Positions 1 through 4,962 of a stretch of DNA of 5,985 nucleotides are shown here, piece after piece. This stretch comes from Conexibacter sp. (GTDB lineage: Bacteria; Actinomycetota; Thermoleophilia; Solirubrobacterales; Solirubrobacteraceae): contig JAOPZG010000644.1 of the NCBI GenBank assembly GCA_025964215.1, positions 1 to 5,985 on the forward strand, written 5' to 3'. Under the pieces are notes generated by a model that saw nothing but the letters and a program-made list of their open reading frames with translations, had not been told where the DNA came from and did no database searches. Positions within the stretch are counted from its first letter, which is position 1; the number at the start of each line of letters is the position of its first letter. Position numbers and translations under genes: made by a program.

Positions 1-161
1 AGGACGCCGGGCCGCGCCGCGAGCGTGTGGACCGCGCGGTGGTGGTCGCGGTCGGCGTGCGTGTCGAGCAGCCGCGCGCCGCCGCGCAGGTAGGCGGCGC
101 CGATCGCGGCGACCGCCCCGAGGTCACGACCCTCGGAGACGTTGGGGACGGCGAGGAGCAC
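1..161 (-). CDS. Glutamate formimidoyltransferase-like protein, N-terminal 53 residues (cut by window edge)
   Basis: This is the first 53 codons of a minus-strand gene that leaves the window at position 1. The translation starts MLLAVPNVSEGRD and continues with GGARLLDTHADRDHHRAVHTL. It matches the N-terminal signature of the formiminotransferase domain (a VPNxSEGR strand-turn, then LLDxHxDxDHNRSVxTL). Family members transfer a formimino group between tetrahydrofolate and glutamate in histidine breakdown, in the cytoplasm. The GTG at 159-161 is the only plausible start: no in-frame ATG, GTG or TTG lies between it and the end of the upstream glycosidase gene, and the conserved strand begins three codons later. 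No clear ribosome binding site precedes it, and the GTG lies inside a strong hairpin. The gap to the glycosidase stop is 43 bp on the same strand, so cotranscription is likely. Whether a cyclodeaminase domain follows cannot be seen. The family call is fairly firm; the exact substrate is not. Confidence 0.8.
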   Translation of the reverse strand, partial: MLLAVPNVSEGRDLGAVAAIGAAYLRGGARLLDTHADRDHHRAVHTLAARPGV

Positions 162-195
162 GGCGGGCGCGGAGACTACTTCGCGCCCGCCGTGC
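158..195 (-). repeat. Perfect 14-bp inverted repeat (strong hairpin) over the downstream start codon
   Basis: Arms at 158-171 and 182-195 are perfectly complementary over 14 bp, separated by a 10-base loop (172-181). Nearly all pairs are G-C. In the minus-strand transcript the hairpin begins 9 bases after the GH3 stop codon, and its 3' arm contains the GTG start (159-161) of the formimidoyltransferase-like gene. No U-tract follows, so it is not a classical intrinsic terminator. U-less hairpins can still terminate or stabilise 3' ends in high-GC bacteria. It could be a terminator or attenuator, a 3'-end protector, or a translational lock on the next gene. The structure is seen directly; the role is inferred. 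Confidence 0.7.
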
Positions 196-204
196 GTCCA
201 GGGC

Positions 205-2223
205 TCAGCGCGTCCGCAACCCGTACCCGAACGGGAACAGCGGGTCGTAGTGCGCGTCGCCGACGTTGATCGGCTCCTGGTCGATCGACCGCGGCCAGGT
301 GACCGGGAGCTTGCCGGTGAACGGCGCGCGCCCGAAGAGGACGTCGGCGACGCCCTCGCCCTCGCTGCCGGGCAGCCACGAGGCGACGAGCCCGTCGATC
401 TCGCTCAGCTGCGCCGGGTCGATGATCAGCGGCCGGCCGGAGACGACCAGCACGACGCACGTCGCCGCCGCGGCGCAGACCTTGTCGACCGCGGCCTTGT
501 CGCCGGCGTTCAGCGTCATCGTCTGCGGCGGCCGCGGGACGCCGGCGTCGCCGGGGTCATAGGCCCACTGCGGGCCGCCGACGTCGCCGTAGCCCTCGGC
601 GTACGGCGTCTCGCCGACGACGACGATCCCCGTCGCGCCCGCGGGCACCGGCGCCGAGGCGTCCGGGCTGGAGATCACGTCCGTGCCGCGACGCGCCGCG
701 TCGCGGATGCCCTGGAGGATCGTCGTCCCCGGGATCTGCGTCGTCGAGCCGCCCTGCCAGGTCAGCGTCCAGCCGCCGGCCTGGTTGCCGATGTTGTCGC
801 TGTTGCTCCCCGCGACGTAGAGGTCGCCCGTGCCCCGGAGCGGCAGCGCGTGGCCCTCGTCCCTGAGCAGGACCTGCGACTCGGCCACCGCGCGGCGCGC
901 CACGGCCCGATGCTGCGGCGAGCCGATCAGGCCGATGTCGGTCCGGTCGGTGTAGGGGTGCTCGAAGAGGCCGAGCTGGAGCTTCTTGGCGAGGATCCGG
1001 CTGACCGCGTCGTCGATGCGGCCGATCGGGACCTCGCCGGCGTTGACCGCCGCGACCAGCGTCGTGATGAAGTCGGCGTAGTTCGACGGCTGCATGAACA
1101 TGTCCACGCCCGCGTTGACGCTCGTGACCACGTTGTGGTGGAAGTCGCCGCCGATGTGGTCGATGCCGTTGTAGTCGCTGATGACGAAGCCGTCGAAGCC
1201 GAGCTTGCCCTTCAGGTAGCCGCTGATCAGCTCCTGGTTGCCGTGCATGTTGATGGGGTTGCCGACGCCGTCCTCGGTCCAGTCGACGCTGGAGTACGAG
1301 GGCATGACCGTGCCGACATGGTGCTCTTGGACGGCCGGGACGTACTGGCGCAGCGACGTGCTCCAGAAGTCCTGGCGGTCGGTGATGTCGATGCCCTGGT
1401 CGATCTTGTAGTCGCCGGAGCCCGTGCCGTAGGTCGTGTCGCCGTCGCCCGCGAAGTGCTTGGCGGTCGCGAGCACGCGGTCGCGGTCGGCGAGGGCGCG
1501 GCCGCCGTCGCCCTGGAAGCCGTCGATCGCGGTCTCCATCTTGATGACGAGGCCCGGGTCCTCCCCGAAGGACTCGTAGGTCCGGCCCCAGCGGTCGTCG
1601 CGCGCGGCGCAGATGCACGGCGCGAAGGCCCACTGCGGCCCGCTGGCGCGGGTCTCGTCGGCCGCGACGTGCTCGACGTCGCGCACGAGGCCGGGGTCGC
1701 GCGTGGCGCCCAAGCCGATGTTGTGCGGGAAGACGGTCGCGCCGGCGAGGTTGCCGTGGCCGTGCACGGTGTCGACGCCGTAGAGCATGGGGATGTGCAG
1801 GCGCGTGGCGAGCGCCGCCTTCTGGAAGTTGTCCACCATGTCGGCCCACGCGCTCGGCGTGTTCGGCGTGGGCACCGAGCCGCCGCCGGAGAGGATCGAC
1901 CCGAGGCCGAGCGTCGTGACCTGCGTGTCGTCGGGCGTCAGCGACGCGCGCTCGGCCTGCGTCATCTGGCCGACCTTCTCGGCCAGCGTCATGCGCGAGA
2001 GCAGGTCGGCGACGCGCTTGGGGATCGGCGCGCGCGGGTCCTCGTAGACCGGGCCGTGCCCGTGCTCGTGCCCGTGCCCGTGCTCGTGCCCGCCGCCGCC
2101 ACCGCCCGGACCGCCGCCCGCCACCGCTCCCGGCGCCACCGCCGCCGCCACCCCGATGCTGATCGCGGCCGCCGCCGCGAGGACGCCACGCCGCGACCGG
2201 CGTGCCTTGGACCCTGACCACAT
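205..2223 (-). CDS. Secreted glycoside hydrolase family 3, barley ExoI-type exo-beta-glucosidase
   Basis: A 672-residue retaining beta-glucosidase predicted to release glucose from beta-glucans or cello-oligosaccharides outside the membrane. The N-terminus has a twin-arginine signal (S10-R11-R12-G-V-L), a hydrophobic run to about residue 30 and an AVA cleavage site near residue 35. A Gly-rich stretch and a His/Glu/Gly repeat (46-57) form a linker. The GH3 N-terminal barrel spans roughly 65-415, with GVDTVHGHGN (149-158), RWGRTYESFGEDP (211-223), KHF (255-257) and the nucleophile D350 in GFVISDYNG. The C-terminal domain covers about 445-672, with GGWTLTWQGG, then GETPYAEGYGD where E543 aligns with the barley acid/base Glu. 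It closes with WLPGSEGEG, a DQEPINVGDAHYDPLF segment and FGYGL. No extra C-terminal module is present. The ATG at 2221-2223 is chosen because a GGAGGAG site sits 7 bases upstream and the Tat signal follows at once. An in-frame ATG at 2350-2352 would add 43 non-signal-like residues and erase the promoter. Confidence 0.95.
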   Translation of the reverse strand: MWSGSKARRSRRGVLAAAAAISIGVAAAVAPGAVAGGGPGGGGGGHEHGHGHEHGHGPVYEDPRAPIPKRVADLLSRMTLAEKVGQMTQAERASLTPDDTQVTTLGLGSILSGGGSVPTPNTPSAWADMVDNFQKAALATRLHIPMLYGVDTVHGHGNLAGATVFPHNIGLGATRDPGLVRDVEHVAADETRASGPQWAFAPCICAARDDRWGRTYESFGEDPGLVIKMETAIDGFQGDGGRALADRDRVLATAKHFAGDGDTTYGTGSGDYKIDQGIDITDRQDFWSTSLRQYVPAVQEHHVGTVMPSYSSVDWTEDGVGNPINMHGNQELISGYLKGKLGFDGFVISDYNGIDHIGGDFHHNVVTSVNAGVDMFMQPSNYADFITTLVAAVNAGEVPIGRIDDAVSRILAKKLQLGLFEHPYTDRTDIGLIGSPQHRAVARRAVAESQVLLRDEGHALPLRGTGDLYVAGSNSDNIGNQAGGWTLTWQGGSTTQIPGTTILQGIRDAARRGTDVISSPDASAPVPAGATGIVVVGETPYAEGYGDVGGPQWAYDPGDAGVPRPPQTMTLNAGDKAAVDKVCAAAATCVVLVVSGRPLIIDPAQLSEIDGLVASWLPGSEGEGVADVLFGRAPFTGKLPVTWPRSIDQEPINVGDAHYDPLFPFGYGLRTR
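2053..2088 (-). repeat. Two 18-bp tandem units encoding HEHGHG-HEHGHG
   Basis: Two copies of an 18-base unit, identical except for the last base, encode residues 46-57 of the GH3 protein. A run of Gly residues precedes them (36-45). The segment lies between the signal peptide and the catalytic barrel, so it would be the exposed N-terminus or linker of the exported enzyme. Its six His and two Glu could bind divalent metals. It could also be no more than a slippage-generated flexible linker. Confidence 0.75.
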
Positions 2224-2230
2224 GATGCAA

Positions 2231-2237
2231 CTCCTCC
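2231..2237 (-). promoter_or_regulatory. Ribosome binding site of the GH3 gene
   Basis: The minus strand reads GGAGGAG here, 7 bases before the ATG at 2223-2221. This strong site fixes the start of the glycosidase at 2223 rather than at the longer in-frame ATG at 2352. Confidence 0.8.
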
Positions 2238-2267
2238 GCTCGAGAGCCGGATTGGGACGGCCGCCCG

Positions 2268-2293
2268 ATACCCATCTCCCGCGTGCCCCGAAC
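2268..2293 (-). promoter_or_regulatory. Candidate SigB/SigF-type promoter of the GH3 gene
   Basis: On the minus strand, GTTCGG (2293-2288) and GGGTAT (2273-2268) are separated by 14 bases. The general-stress sigma factor consensus (SigB in Bacillus, SigF in mycobacteria) is GTTT, about 12-16 bases, then GGGTAT. The -10 matches exactly and the -35 matches at GTT. Transcription would begin near 2260, giving a leader of about 37 bases that contains the GGAGGAG site. The motif is seen directly; sigma factor assignment is inference. Confidence 0.5.
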
Positions 2294-2342
2294 CACTCAG
2301 CGATCGCGTGCGGACGACCGCAAACGGGCGCATCGTGCGGGC

Positions 2343-2361
2343 ACGCGGGCACCGCCCGCGT
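2343..2361. repeat. Perfect 8-bp inverted repeat between two divergent promoters
   Basis: ACGCGGGC and GCCCGCGT flank a 3-base centre. The right arm runs into the GTTT box of the rightward candidate promoter, and the left end is 50 bp upstream of the leftward -35 box. That position would suit an operator for a dimeric regulator acting on the STAS gene or on both genes. It is also a possible 3-nt-loop RNA hairpin, although no transcript is expected across it from the two assigned promoters. GC-rich palindromes also arise by chance in such DNA. Confidence 0.45.
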
Positions 2362-2384
2362 TTGGTCGGATCGCTCGCGGGTAG
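2360..2384 (+). promoter_or_regulatory. Candidate SigB/SigF-type promoter of the STAS gene
   Basis: GTTTGG (2360-2365) and GGGTAG (2379-2384) are separated by 13 bases, close to the SigB/SigF consensus GTTTxx-N12-14-GGGTAT. A start near 2391 would give a leader of roughly 23 bases carrying the AGGAGG at 2400-2405. Control of an anti-sigma-factor antagonist by its own stress sigma factor is a known arrangement in rsb operons, which supports the reading. No experimental support is available. Confidence 0.55.
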
Positions 2385-2413
2385 CACGCGCCCAACGTCA
2401 GGAGGAGGGTGCG

Positions 2414-2770
2414 ATGCACGGCTTCGAGTTGACGGTCCAGCAGATGGGGACGGGCGCCGTGAGCATCCGCCTCCGCGGGGCGTTGGACCTCGCGTACGCC
2501 TACCGGTTCGACGACGAGCTGCGCCACGCCGAGCGCGACGCGACGTCCTGCCTCGTGCTCGACCTGCGCGAGCTCGACTTCGTCGACTCCGCCGGGATGT
2601 CGCGGCTGCTCGCCGCCCGGCGGCGGGCCCGGCGCGCCGGCCGCCGGCTCGTGCTCGTCCGCGGGCCGAGCGCGGTCCAGCGCTTCCTGCAGTTCGCGGC
2701 GCTGACGGAGCACTTCGAGTACGTCAGCGACCCGGCCGACGCGCTGCCGCGCGCGGCTACGCCGGGGTGA
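2414..2770 (+). CDS. STAS-domain anti-sigma factor antagonist
   Basis: A 118-residue single-domain cytoplasmic protein of the SpoIIAA/RsbV family. In this family the unphosphorylated protein binds an anti-sigma kinase and frees the sigma factor; phosphorylation of one Ser by the kinase switches it off. Visible features are the first beta strands with VSIRLRGALDLAYA (16-29), the core strand LVLDLRELDFVDSAG (47-61) with the expected phosphoacceptor S59 in D-S-A-G-M, a long Arg/Ala-rich helix to about 77, and a final strand LVLVRGPSAV (79-88). AGGAGG at 2400-2405 lies 8 bases before the ATG, and length is normal for the family. No kinase or sigma factor gene is adjacent, so its partner is elsewhere. 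The last 14 bases overlap the convergent hydrolase gene. The unusually Arg-rich stretch 69-78 (RRRARRAGRR) is typical of high-GC relatives. Confidence 0.92.
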   Translation: MHGFELTVQQMGTGAVSIRLRGALDLAYAYRFDDELRHAERDATSCLVLDLRELDFVDSAGMSRLLAARRRARRAGRRLVLVRGPSAVQRFLQFAALTEHFEYVSDPADALPRAATPG

Positions 2771-3611
2771 AGCGCTTGACGAAGTCGAGCGCCGTGTCGC
2801 AGACCTCGCGCCAGCCGGAGTCGATCGTGAGCGCGTGGCCGCGGTTCGGGATCTCCACGATCTCGGTGACGCCGTCGTTGCGCTTCTGCTTCTTGTAGGA
2901 CGCGTTCGTGATCGACCACGGCACCGTGTGGTCCTTCTCGCCGGAGATCAGCAGCAGCGGCCCGCGCTCCGGGTTCCTGCTGTTGACCTTGGCCTCGGTC
3001 CACGGGTTGAGGTTCGCGGTCGCCGCCTGGAAGAGCGGGACGCCCGCGGCCGGGACCGCGAAGGTGGTGTAGAGCTCCTTGGCCTCGTCCTCGGAGACGG
3101 CGTTGGCGAAGCCGTAGCGGAACTGCTCGTAGGTCAGCGGGACGGCGCGGCTGCGGTTGGCCGGGTTGCCGAGCACCGGGCTGGCGGACTTCAAGGAGGA
3201 GATCGGCAGCGGCAGGACGCCGCGGAACGGCGCCGGGTCGATCGCGACCGAGACGGCCGAGAGGCCGCGGCCGGCGATGATCTGGGTCAGCAGACCGCCG
3301 AAGGAATGCCCGAGGACGGCGGGCTTCTTGTCCAACTTGCCGATCAGCGCGCCGATGTGGTCGGCGACCTGGCCGACGGTCTTGCCGGCGAAGACCTCGG
3401 GGTGCGCGTTGGCCTCGTCGACCGTCTCGGGGTCGTCGGGCCAGCCGGGCAGGACCGGCGTGTAGCCGGCCTCGGCGAAGACCGCGGCCCAGCGGTCCCA
3501 GCTGCTGGGCAGCAGCCAGAGCCCGTGGATGAAGACGGCCGGCGTGAGCCCGGAGGCGTTCGCGTGCTCGATCTGCTGCTCGTCGTGCGAGGAGGTGCTG
3601 GTGGCGGCCAT
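2757..3611 (-). CDS. Alpha/beta hydrolase
   Basis: A 284-residue alpha/beta hydrolase with no signal peptide or membrane segment, so probably cytoplasmic. The oxyanion HG follows strand 3 (AVFIHGLW, 25-32), and the nucleophile elbow is GHSFGG with S103. A cap-like segment lies around 130-205. The triad is completed by D227 in SGEKDHTVP and H259 in NRGHALTID. These match esterase, lipase or haloperoxidase-like relatives common in actinobacteria; the substrate cannot be told from sequence. The ATG at 3609-3611 is chosen because the recognisable fold begins soon after and a -10-like TAAGGT sits 7 bases upstream, as for a leaderless mRNA. The same frame stays open to 3890, but that extension runs through the divergent transglutaminase-like gene. 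The 3' end overlaps the STAS gene by 14 bp, tail-to-tail. It has more Lys codons than its neighbours, which is only a mild compositional difference. Confidence 0.92.
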   Translation of the reverse strand: MAATSTSSHDEQQIEHANASGLTPAVFIHGLWLLPSSWDRWAAVFAEAGYTPVLPGWPDDPETVDEANAHPEVFAGKTVGQVADHIGALIGKLDKKPAVLGHSFGGLLTQIIAGRGLSAVSVAIDPAPFRGVLPLPISSLKSASPVLGNPANRSRAVPLTYEQFRYGFANAVSEDEAKELYTTFAVPAAGVPLFQAATANLNPWTEAKVNSRNPERGPLLLISGEKDHTVPWSITNASYKKQKRNDGVTEIVEIPNRGHALTIDSGWREVCDTALDFVKRFTPA

Positions 3612-3638
3612 GCGCCCGACCTTACGACGATCGGGCGC
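3612..3638. repeat. Inverted repeat enclosing the hydrolase -10 region
   Basis: GCGCCCGA (3612-3619) and TCGGGCGC (3631-3638) form perfect 8-bp arms around an 11-base centre. The repeat begins at the base next to the hydrolase ATG and covers its proposed -10 and most of the -10/-35 spacer. A dimeric repressor bound here would block the promoter. In RNA only the arm next to the start would be transcribed, so a DNA operator is the more natural reading. The repeat is seen directly; function is inferred. Confidence 0.5.
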
Positions 3639-3647
3639 CCCCGTCAC
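3619..3647 (-). promoter_or_regulatory. Candidate housekeeping promoter of the alpha/beta hydrolase (leaderless)
   Basis: On the minus strand GTGACG (3647-3642) and TAAGGT (3624-3619) are 17 bases apart, resembling TTGACA-N17-TANNNT. The -10 ends 7 bases before the ATG, which puts transcription start at or within a base or two of the start codon. No good ribosome binding site is present, consistent with a leaderless message, which is common in actinobacteria. Confidence 0.5.
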
Positions 3648-3711
3648 GCGCAGGACCACGTGAGACGGAAGCTCCGACCGAGTGTCTATCCCGGCGCGCG
3701 CCGCGACCGCG

Positions 3712-3717
3712 TACGGT
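3712..3717 (+). promoter_or_regulatory. Possible -10 box before the transglutaminase-like gene
   Basis: TACGGT fits TANNNT and lies 9 bases before the proposed TTG start at 3727. No convincing -35 is found 16-18 bases upstream. A 12-bp GC palindrome (CGGCGCGCGCCG, 3692-3703) occupies part of that region. GGTGA at 3715-3719 could instead serve as a weak ribosome binding site. Low confidence. Confidence 0.25.
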
Positions 3718-3726
3718 GAAGGCCTC

Positions 3727-4560
3727 TTGGACGACGACTTCACGCCGCTGCCGCTCTCCGTGGGATGCACGTTCGGCTTCTCCACGCCCCAACCCGTGCC
3801 CTCGGTCTTCCAGGTGGCGCCGACCGGCGGCGCCGTGCAGATCGACAGCGAGCGCTGGGAGACCGGCGTCGCGACGCACCACACGTACAAAGACCTCTAC
3901 GGCAATCGCTGCGAGCGATTGACGATCCCGGCGGGCGAGTCGCGGGTGCGCTACGACGCCGAGGTCGTGGTCGCGATGCCGCACGACCAGCACGCGCCGG
4001 GGATGCCGGAGACGCCGGTCTTCGCGCTGCCCGACGAGCACCTGCACTTCCTGATGCCGAGCCGCTTCTGCCTGCCCGACGAGCTCGGGCACGAGGCGTG
4101 GCAGCGGTTCGGGTCGCTCGATCCCGGCTGGGAGCGCGTCCAGGCGATCGTCGACTTCGTGCACGACCACCTCGAGTGGGTCGAGGGCGCGTCGAACCCG
4201 TGGACGACGGCGGTCGACGCCTACCGCGCCGGCCAGGGCGTCTGCCGCGACTTCGCCCACCTCGCGATCACCTTCTGCCGCGCGCTGAACATCCCCTCGC
4301 GCTACGTCTTCGGCTACATCCCCGCGATCGACGTCCCGCTCCCGGTCGAGCCGATGGACTTCGCCGCGTGGTTCGAGGTGTACTTGAACGGCACCTGGCA
4401 CACGTTCGACGCCCGCAACAACCGCAAGCGCGTCGGCCGCGTCGTCGTCGGCCGCGGCCGCGACGCCGTCGACGTCGCCCTCGTCACCTCCTTCGGCCCG
4501 GTCACGCTGACCGAGTTCGAGGTGCGGGCCGAAGAGCCCGTCGCGCCGCCGTTGCATTAG
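3727..4560 (+). CDS. Transglutaminase-like (papain-fold) protein lacking the usual catalytic His
   Basis: A 277-residue protein of the bacterial transglutaminase-like superfamily, with no signal peptide. Residues about 8-95 form the beta-rich N-terminal domain seen in these proteins (LSVGCTFGF, then a YKDLYGNRCERLTIPAG stretch). The catalytic domain includes GQGVCRDFAHLAITFCRALNIPSRYVFGY with nucleophile C173, and WHTFDAR with D228. Between them, where relatives generally have H-A-W, this protein has D-F-A-A-W-F-E-V, so Ala213 replaces His. The C-terminal GRGRDAVDVALVTSFGP is typical of this subfamily. Known members act as peptidases, amidases or cross-linkers; activity here is uncertain. Start choice: TTG at 3727 puts the conserved N-terminal strand close to the start. 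The alternative GTG at 3682 adds 15 residues coded with untypical TCT, GGT and GAA codons and has a weak GGAAG upstream; it cannot be excluded. It is divergent from the hydrolase and ends 39 bp before the ArsR gene. Confidence 0.88.
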   Translation: MDDDFTPLPLSVGCTFGFSTPQPVPSVFQVAPTGGAVQIDSERWETGVATHHTYKDLYGNRCERLTIPAGESRVRYDAEVVVAMPHDQHAPGMPETPVFALPDEHLHFLMPSRFCLPDELGHEAWQRFGSLDPGWERVQAIVDFVHDHLEWVEGASNPWTTAVDAYRAGQGVCRDFAHLAITFCRALNIPSRYVFGYIPAIDVPLPVEPMDFAAWFEVYLNGTWHTFDARNNRKRVGRVVVGRGRDAVDVALVTSFGPVTLTEFEVRAEEPVAPPLH

Positions 4561-4563
4561 CGC

Positions 4564-4592
4564 TTGCTTCTATAAGCCTGAAGTTATAAGCT
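4564..4592 (+). promoter_or_regulatory. Candidate promoter of the ArsR-SRPBCC-hemoglobin operon (leaderless)
   Basis: TTGCTT (4564-4569) and TAAGCT (4587-4592) are 17 bases apart; the latter fits TANNNT and ends 7 bases before the ATG at 4600. An overlapping TATAAG (4585-4590) is an alternative -10. The stretch 4561-4592 is distinctly AT-rich against the surroundings, and no ribosome binding site precedes the ATG, consistent with a leaderless transcript. Confidence 0.5.
4571..4591. repeat. AT-rich direct and inverted repeats, candidate ArsR operator
   Basis: TATAAGC occurs twice in direct orientation (4571-4577 and 4585-4591), 14 bp apart. The same bases also give an inverted pair, TATAA (4571-4575) and TTATA (4584-4588), with an 8-base centre. 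The repeats cover the proposed spacer and -10 of the promoter. ArsR-family repressors typically bind AT-rich imperfect palindromes over their own promoter, so autoregulation is a reasonable inference. Confidence 0.4.
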
Positions 4593-4599
4593 GCGCCGC

Positions 4600-4962
4600 A
4601 TGCACGCGTTCGACGTCCTGGGCGATCCGGTCCGGCGTCGCATCGTGGAGCTGCTCGCCGGTGGCGAGCAGGCCGCGGGCGACGTGGGGTCGGTCATCCA
4701 GCGGGAGTTCGGCATCTCGCAGCCAGCGGTCTCGCAGCACCTGAAGGTGCTGCGCGAGAACGGCTTCGCGACGGTCCGGGCCGACGGCGCGCGGCGGCTG
4801 TACGCCGTCGACGCCGCGCCGCTGCGGGAGGTCGACCGCTGGCTGGAGCCCTACCGGTGCTTCTGGGACCTGAAGCTCGACGCGCTCGCCACCGAGGTGG
4901 CGCGCGGCAAGCGGGCCCGGCGTGCGACGTCCACCAACGAGCAGGAAGGCGACAAGCGATGA
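4600..4962 (+). CDS. ArsR-family winged-helix transcriptional regulator
   Basis: A 120-residue DNA-binding repressor. FDVLGDPVRRRIVELLAGGEQAAGDV (4-29) is the standard first helices of the ArsR fold. ISQPAVSQHLKVLRENGFA (39-57) is the recognition helix-turn-helix, and TVRADGARRLYAVD (58-71) is the wing. WLEPYRCFWDLKLDALATEV (81-100) is the C-terminal dimer helix, and the tail is charged. The metal-binding ELCVC motif of true arsenic sensors is absent; C87 is the only Cys. The pattern instead matches the non-metal ArsR regulators habitually paired with SRPBCC/AHSA1 genes, and such a gene follows with an ATGA overlap. The ligand is unknown. The ATG at 4600 starts three codons before the conserved FDVLGDP, so no shorter start is possible. 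Probable autorepressor through the AT-rich repeats just upstream. Confidence 0.93.
   Translation: MHAFDVLGDPVRRRIVELLAGGEQAAGDVGSVIQREFGISQPAVSQHLKVLRENGFATVRADGARRLYAVDAAPLREVDRWLEPYRCFWDLKLDALATEVARGKRARRATSTNEQEGDKR

Noticed and set aside
142..2217. Very long open frame on the + strand across the whole GH3 gene, with a similar long minus frame at 557-2296
   Set aside because: Both are antisense or alternate-frame shadows of the GH3 gene. Their translations are low-complexity Arg/Ala/Asp/Val strings with no domain signature, whereas the 205-2223 frame has complete GH3 motifs.
2224..2352. N-terminal extension of the GH3 protein to an in-frame ATG at 2352
   Set aside because: The extra 43 residues are not signal-like and would place the Tat signal internally. 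A strong ribosome binding site sits before the 2223 ATG, and the extension would cover the candidate promoter.
3692..3703. 12-bp GC palindrome CGGCGCGCGCCG before the transglutaminase-like gene
   Set aside because: Alternating G/C palindromes are frequent by chance in this composition and there is no supporting context. It is mentioned only in the promoter note.
2835..3719. Long + strand frame opposite the alpha/beta hydrolase
   Set aside because: Low-complexity shadow; the opposite strand encodes a complete hydrolase with its catalytic triad.
3612..3890. Extension of the hydrolase frame upstream to 3890
   Set aside because: It would overlap the divergent transglutaminase-like gene by over 160 bp, has no family similarity, and would bury the clear -10/ATG arrangement at 3611.
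3622..4557. Long minus-strand frame opposite the transglutaminase-like gene
   Set aside because: Composition is repetitive Arg/Ala/Asp/Val without recognisable domains; it is a GC-bias shadow of the real plus-strand gene.
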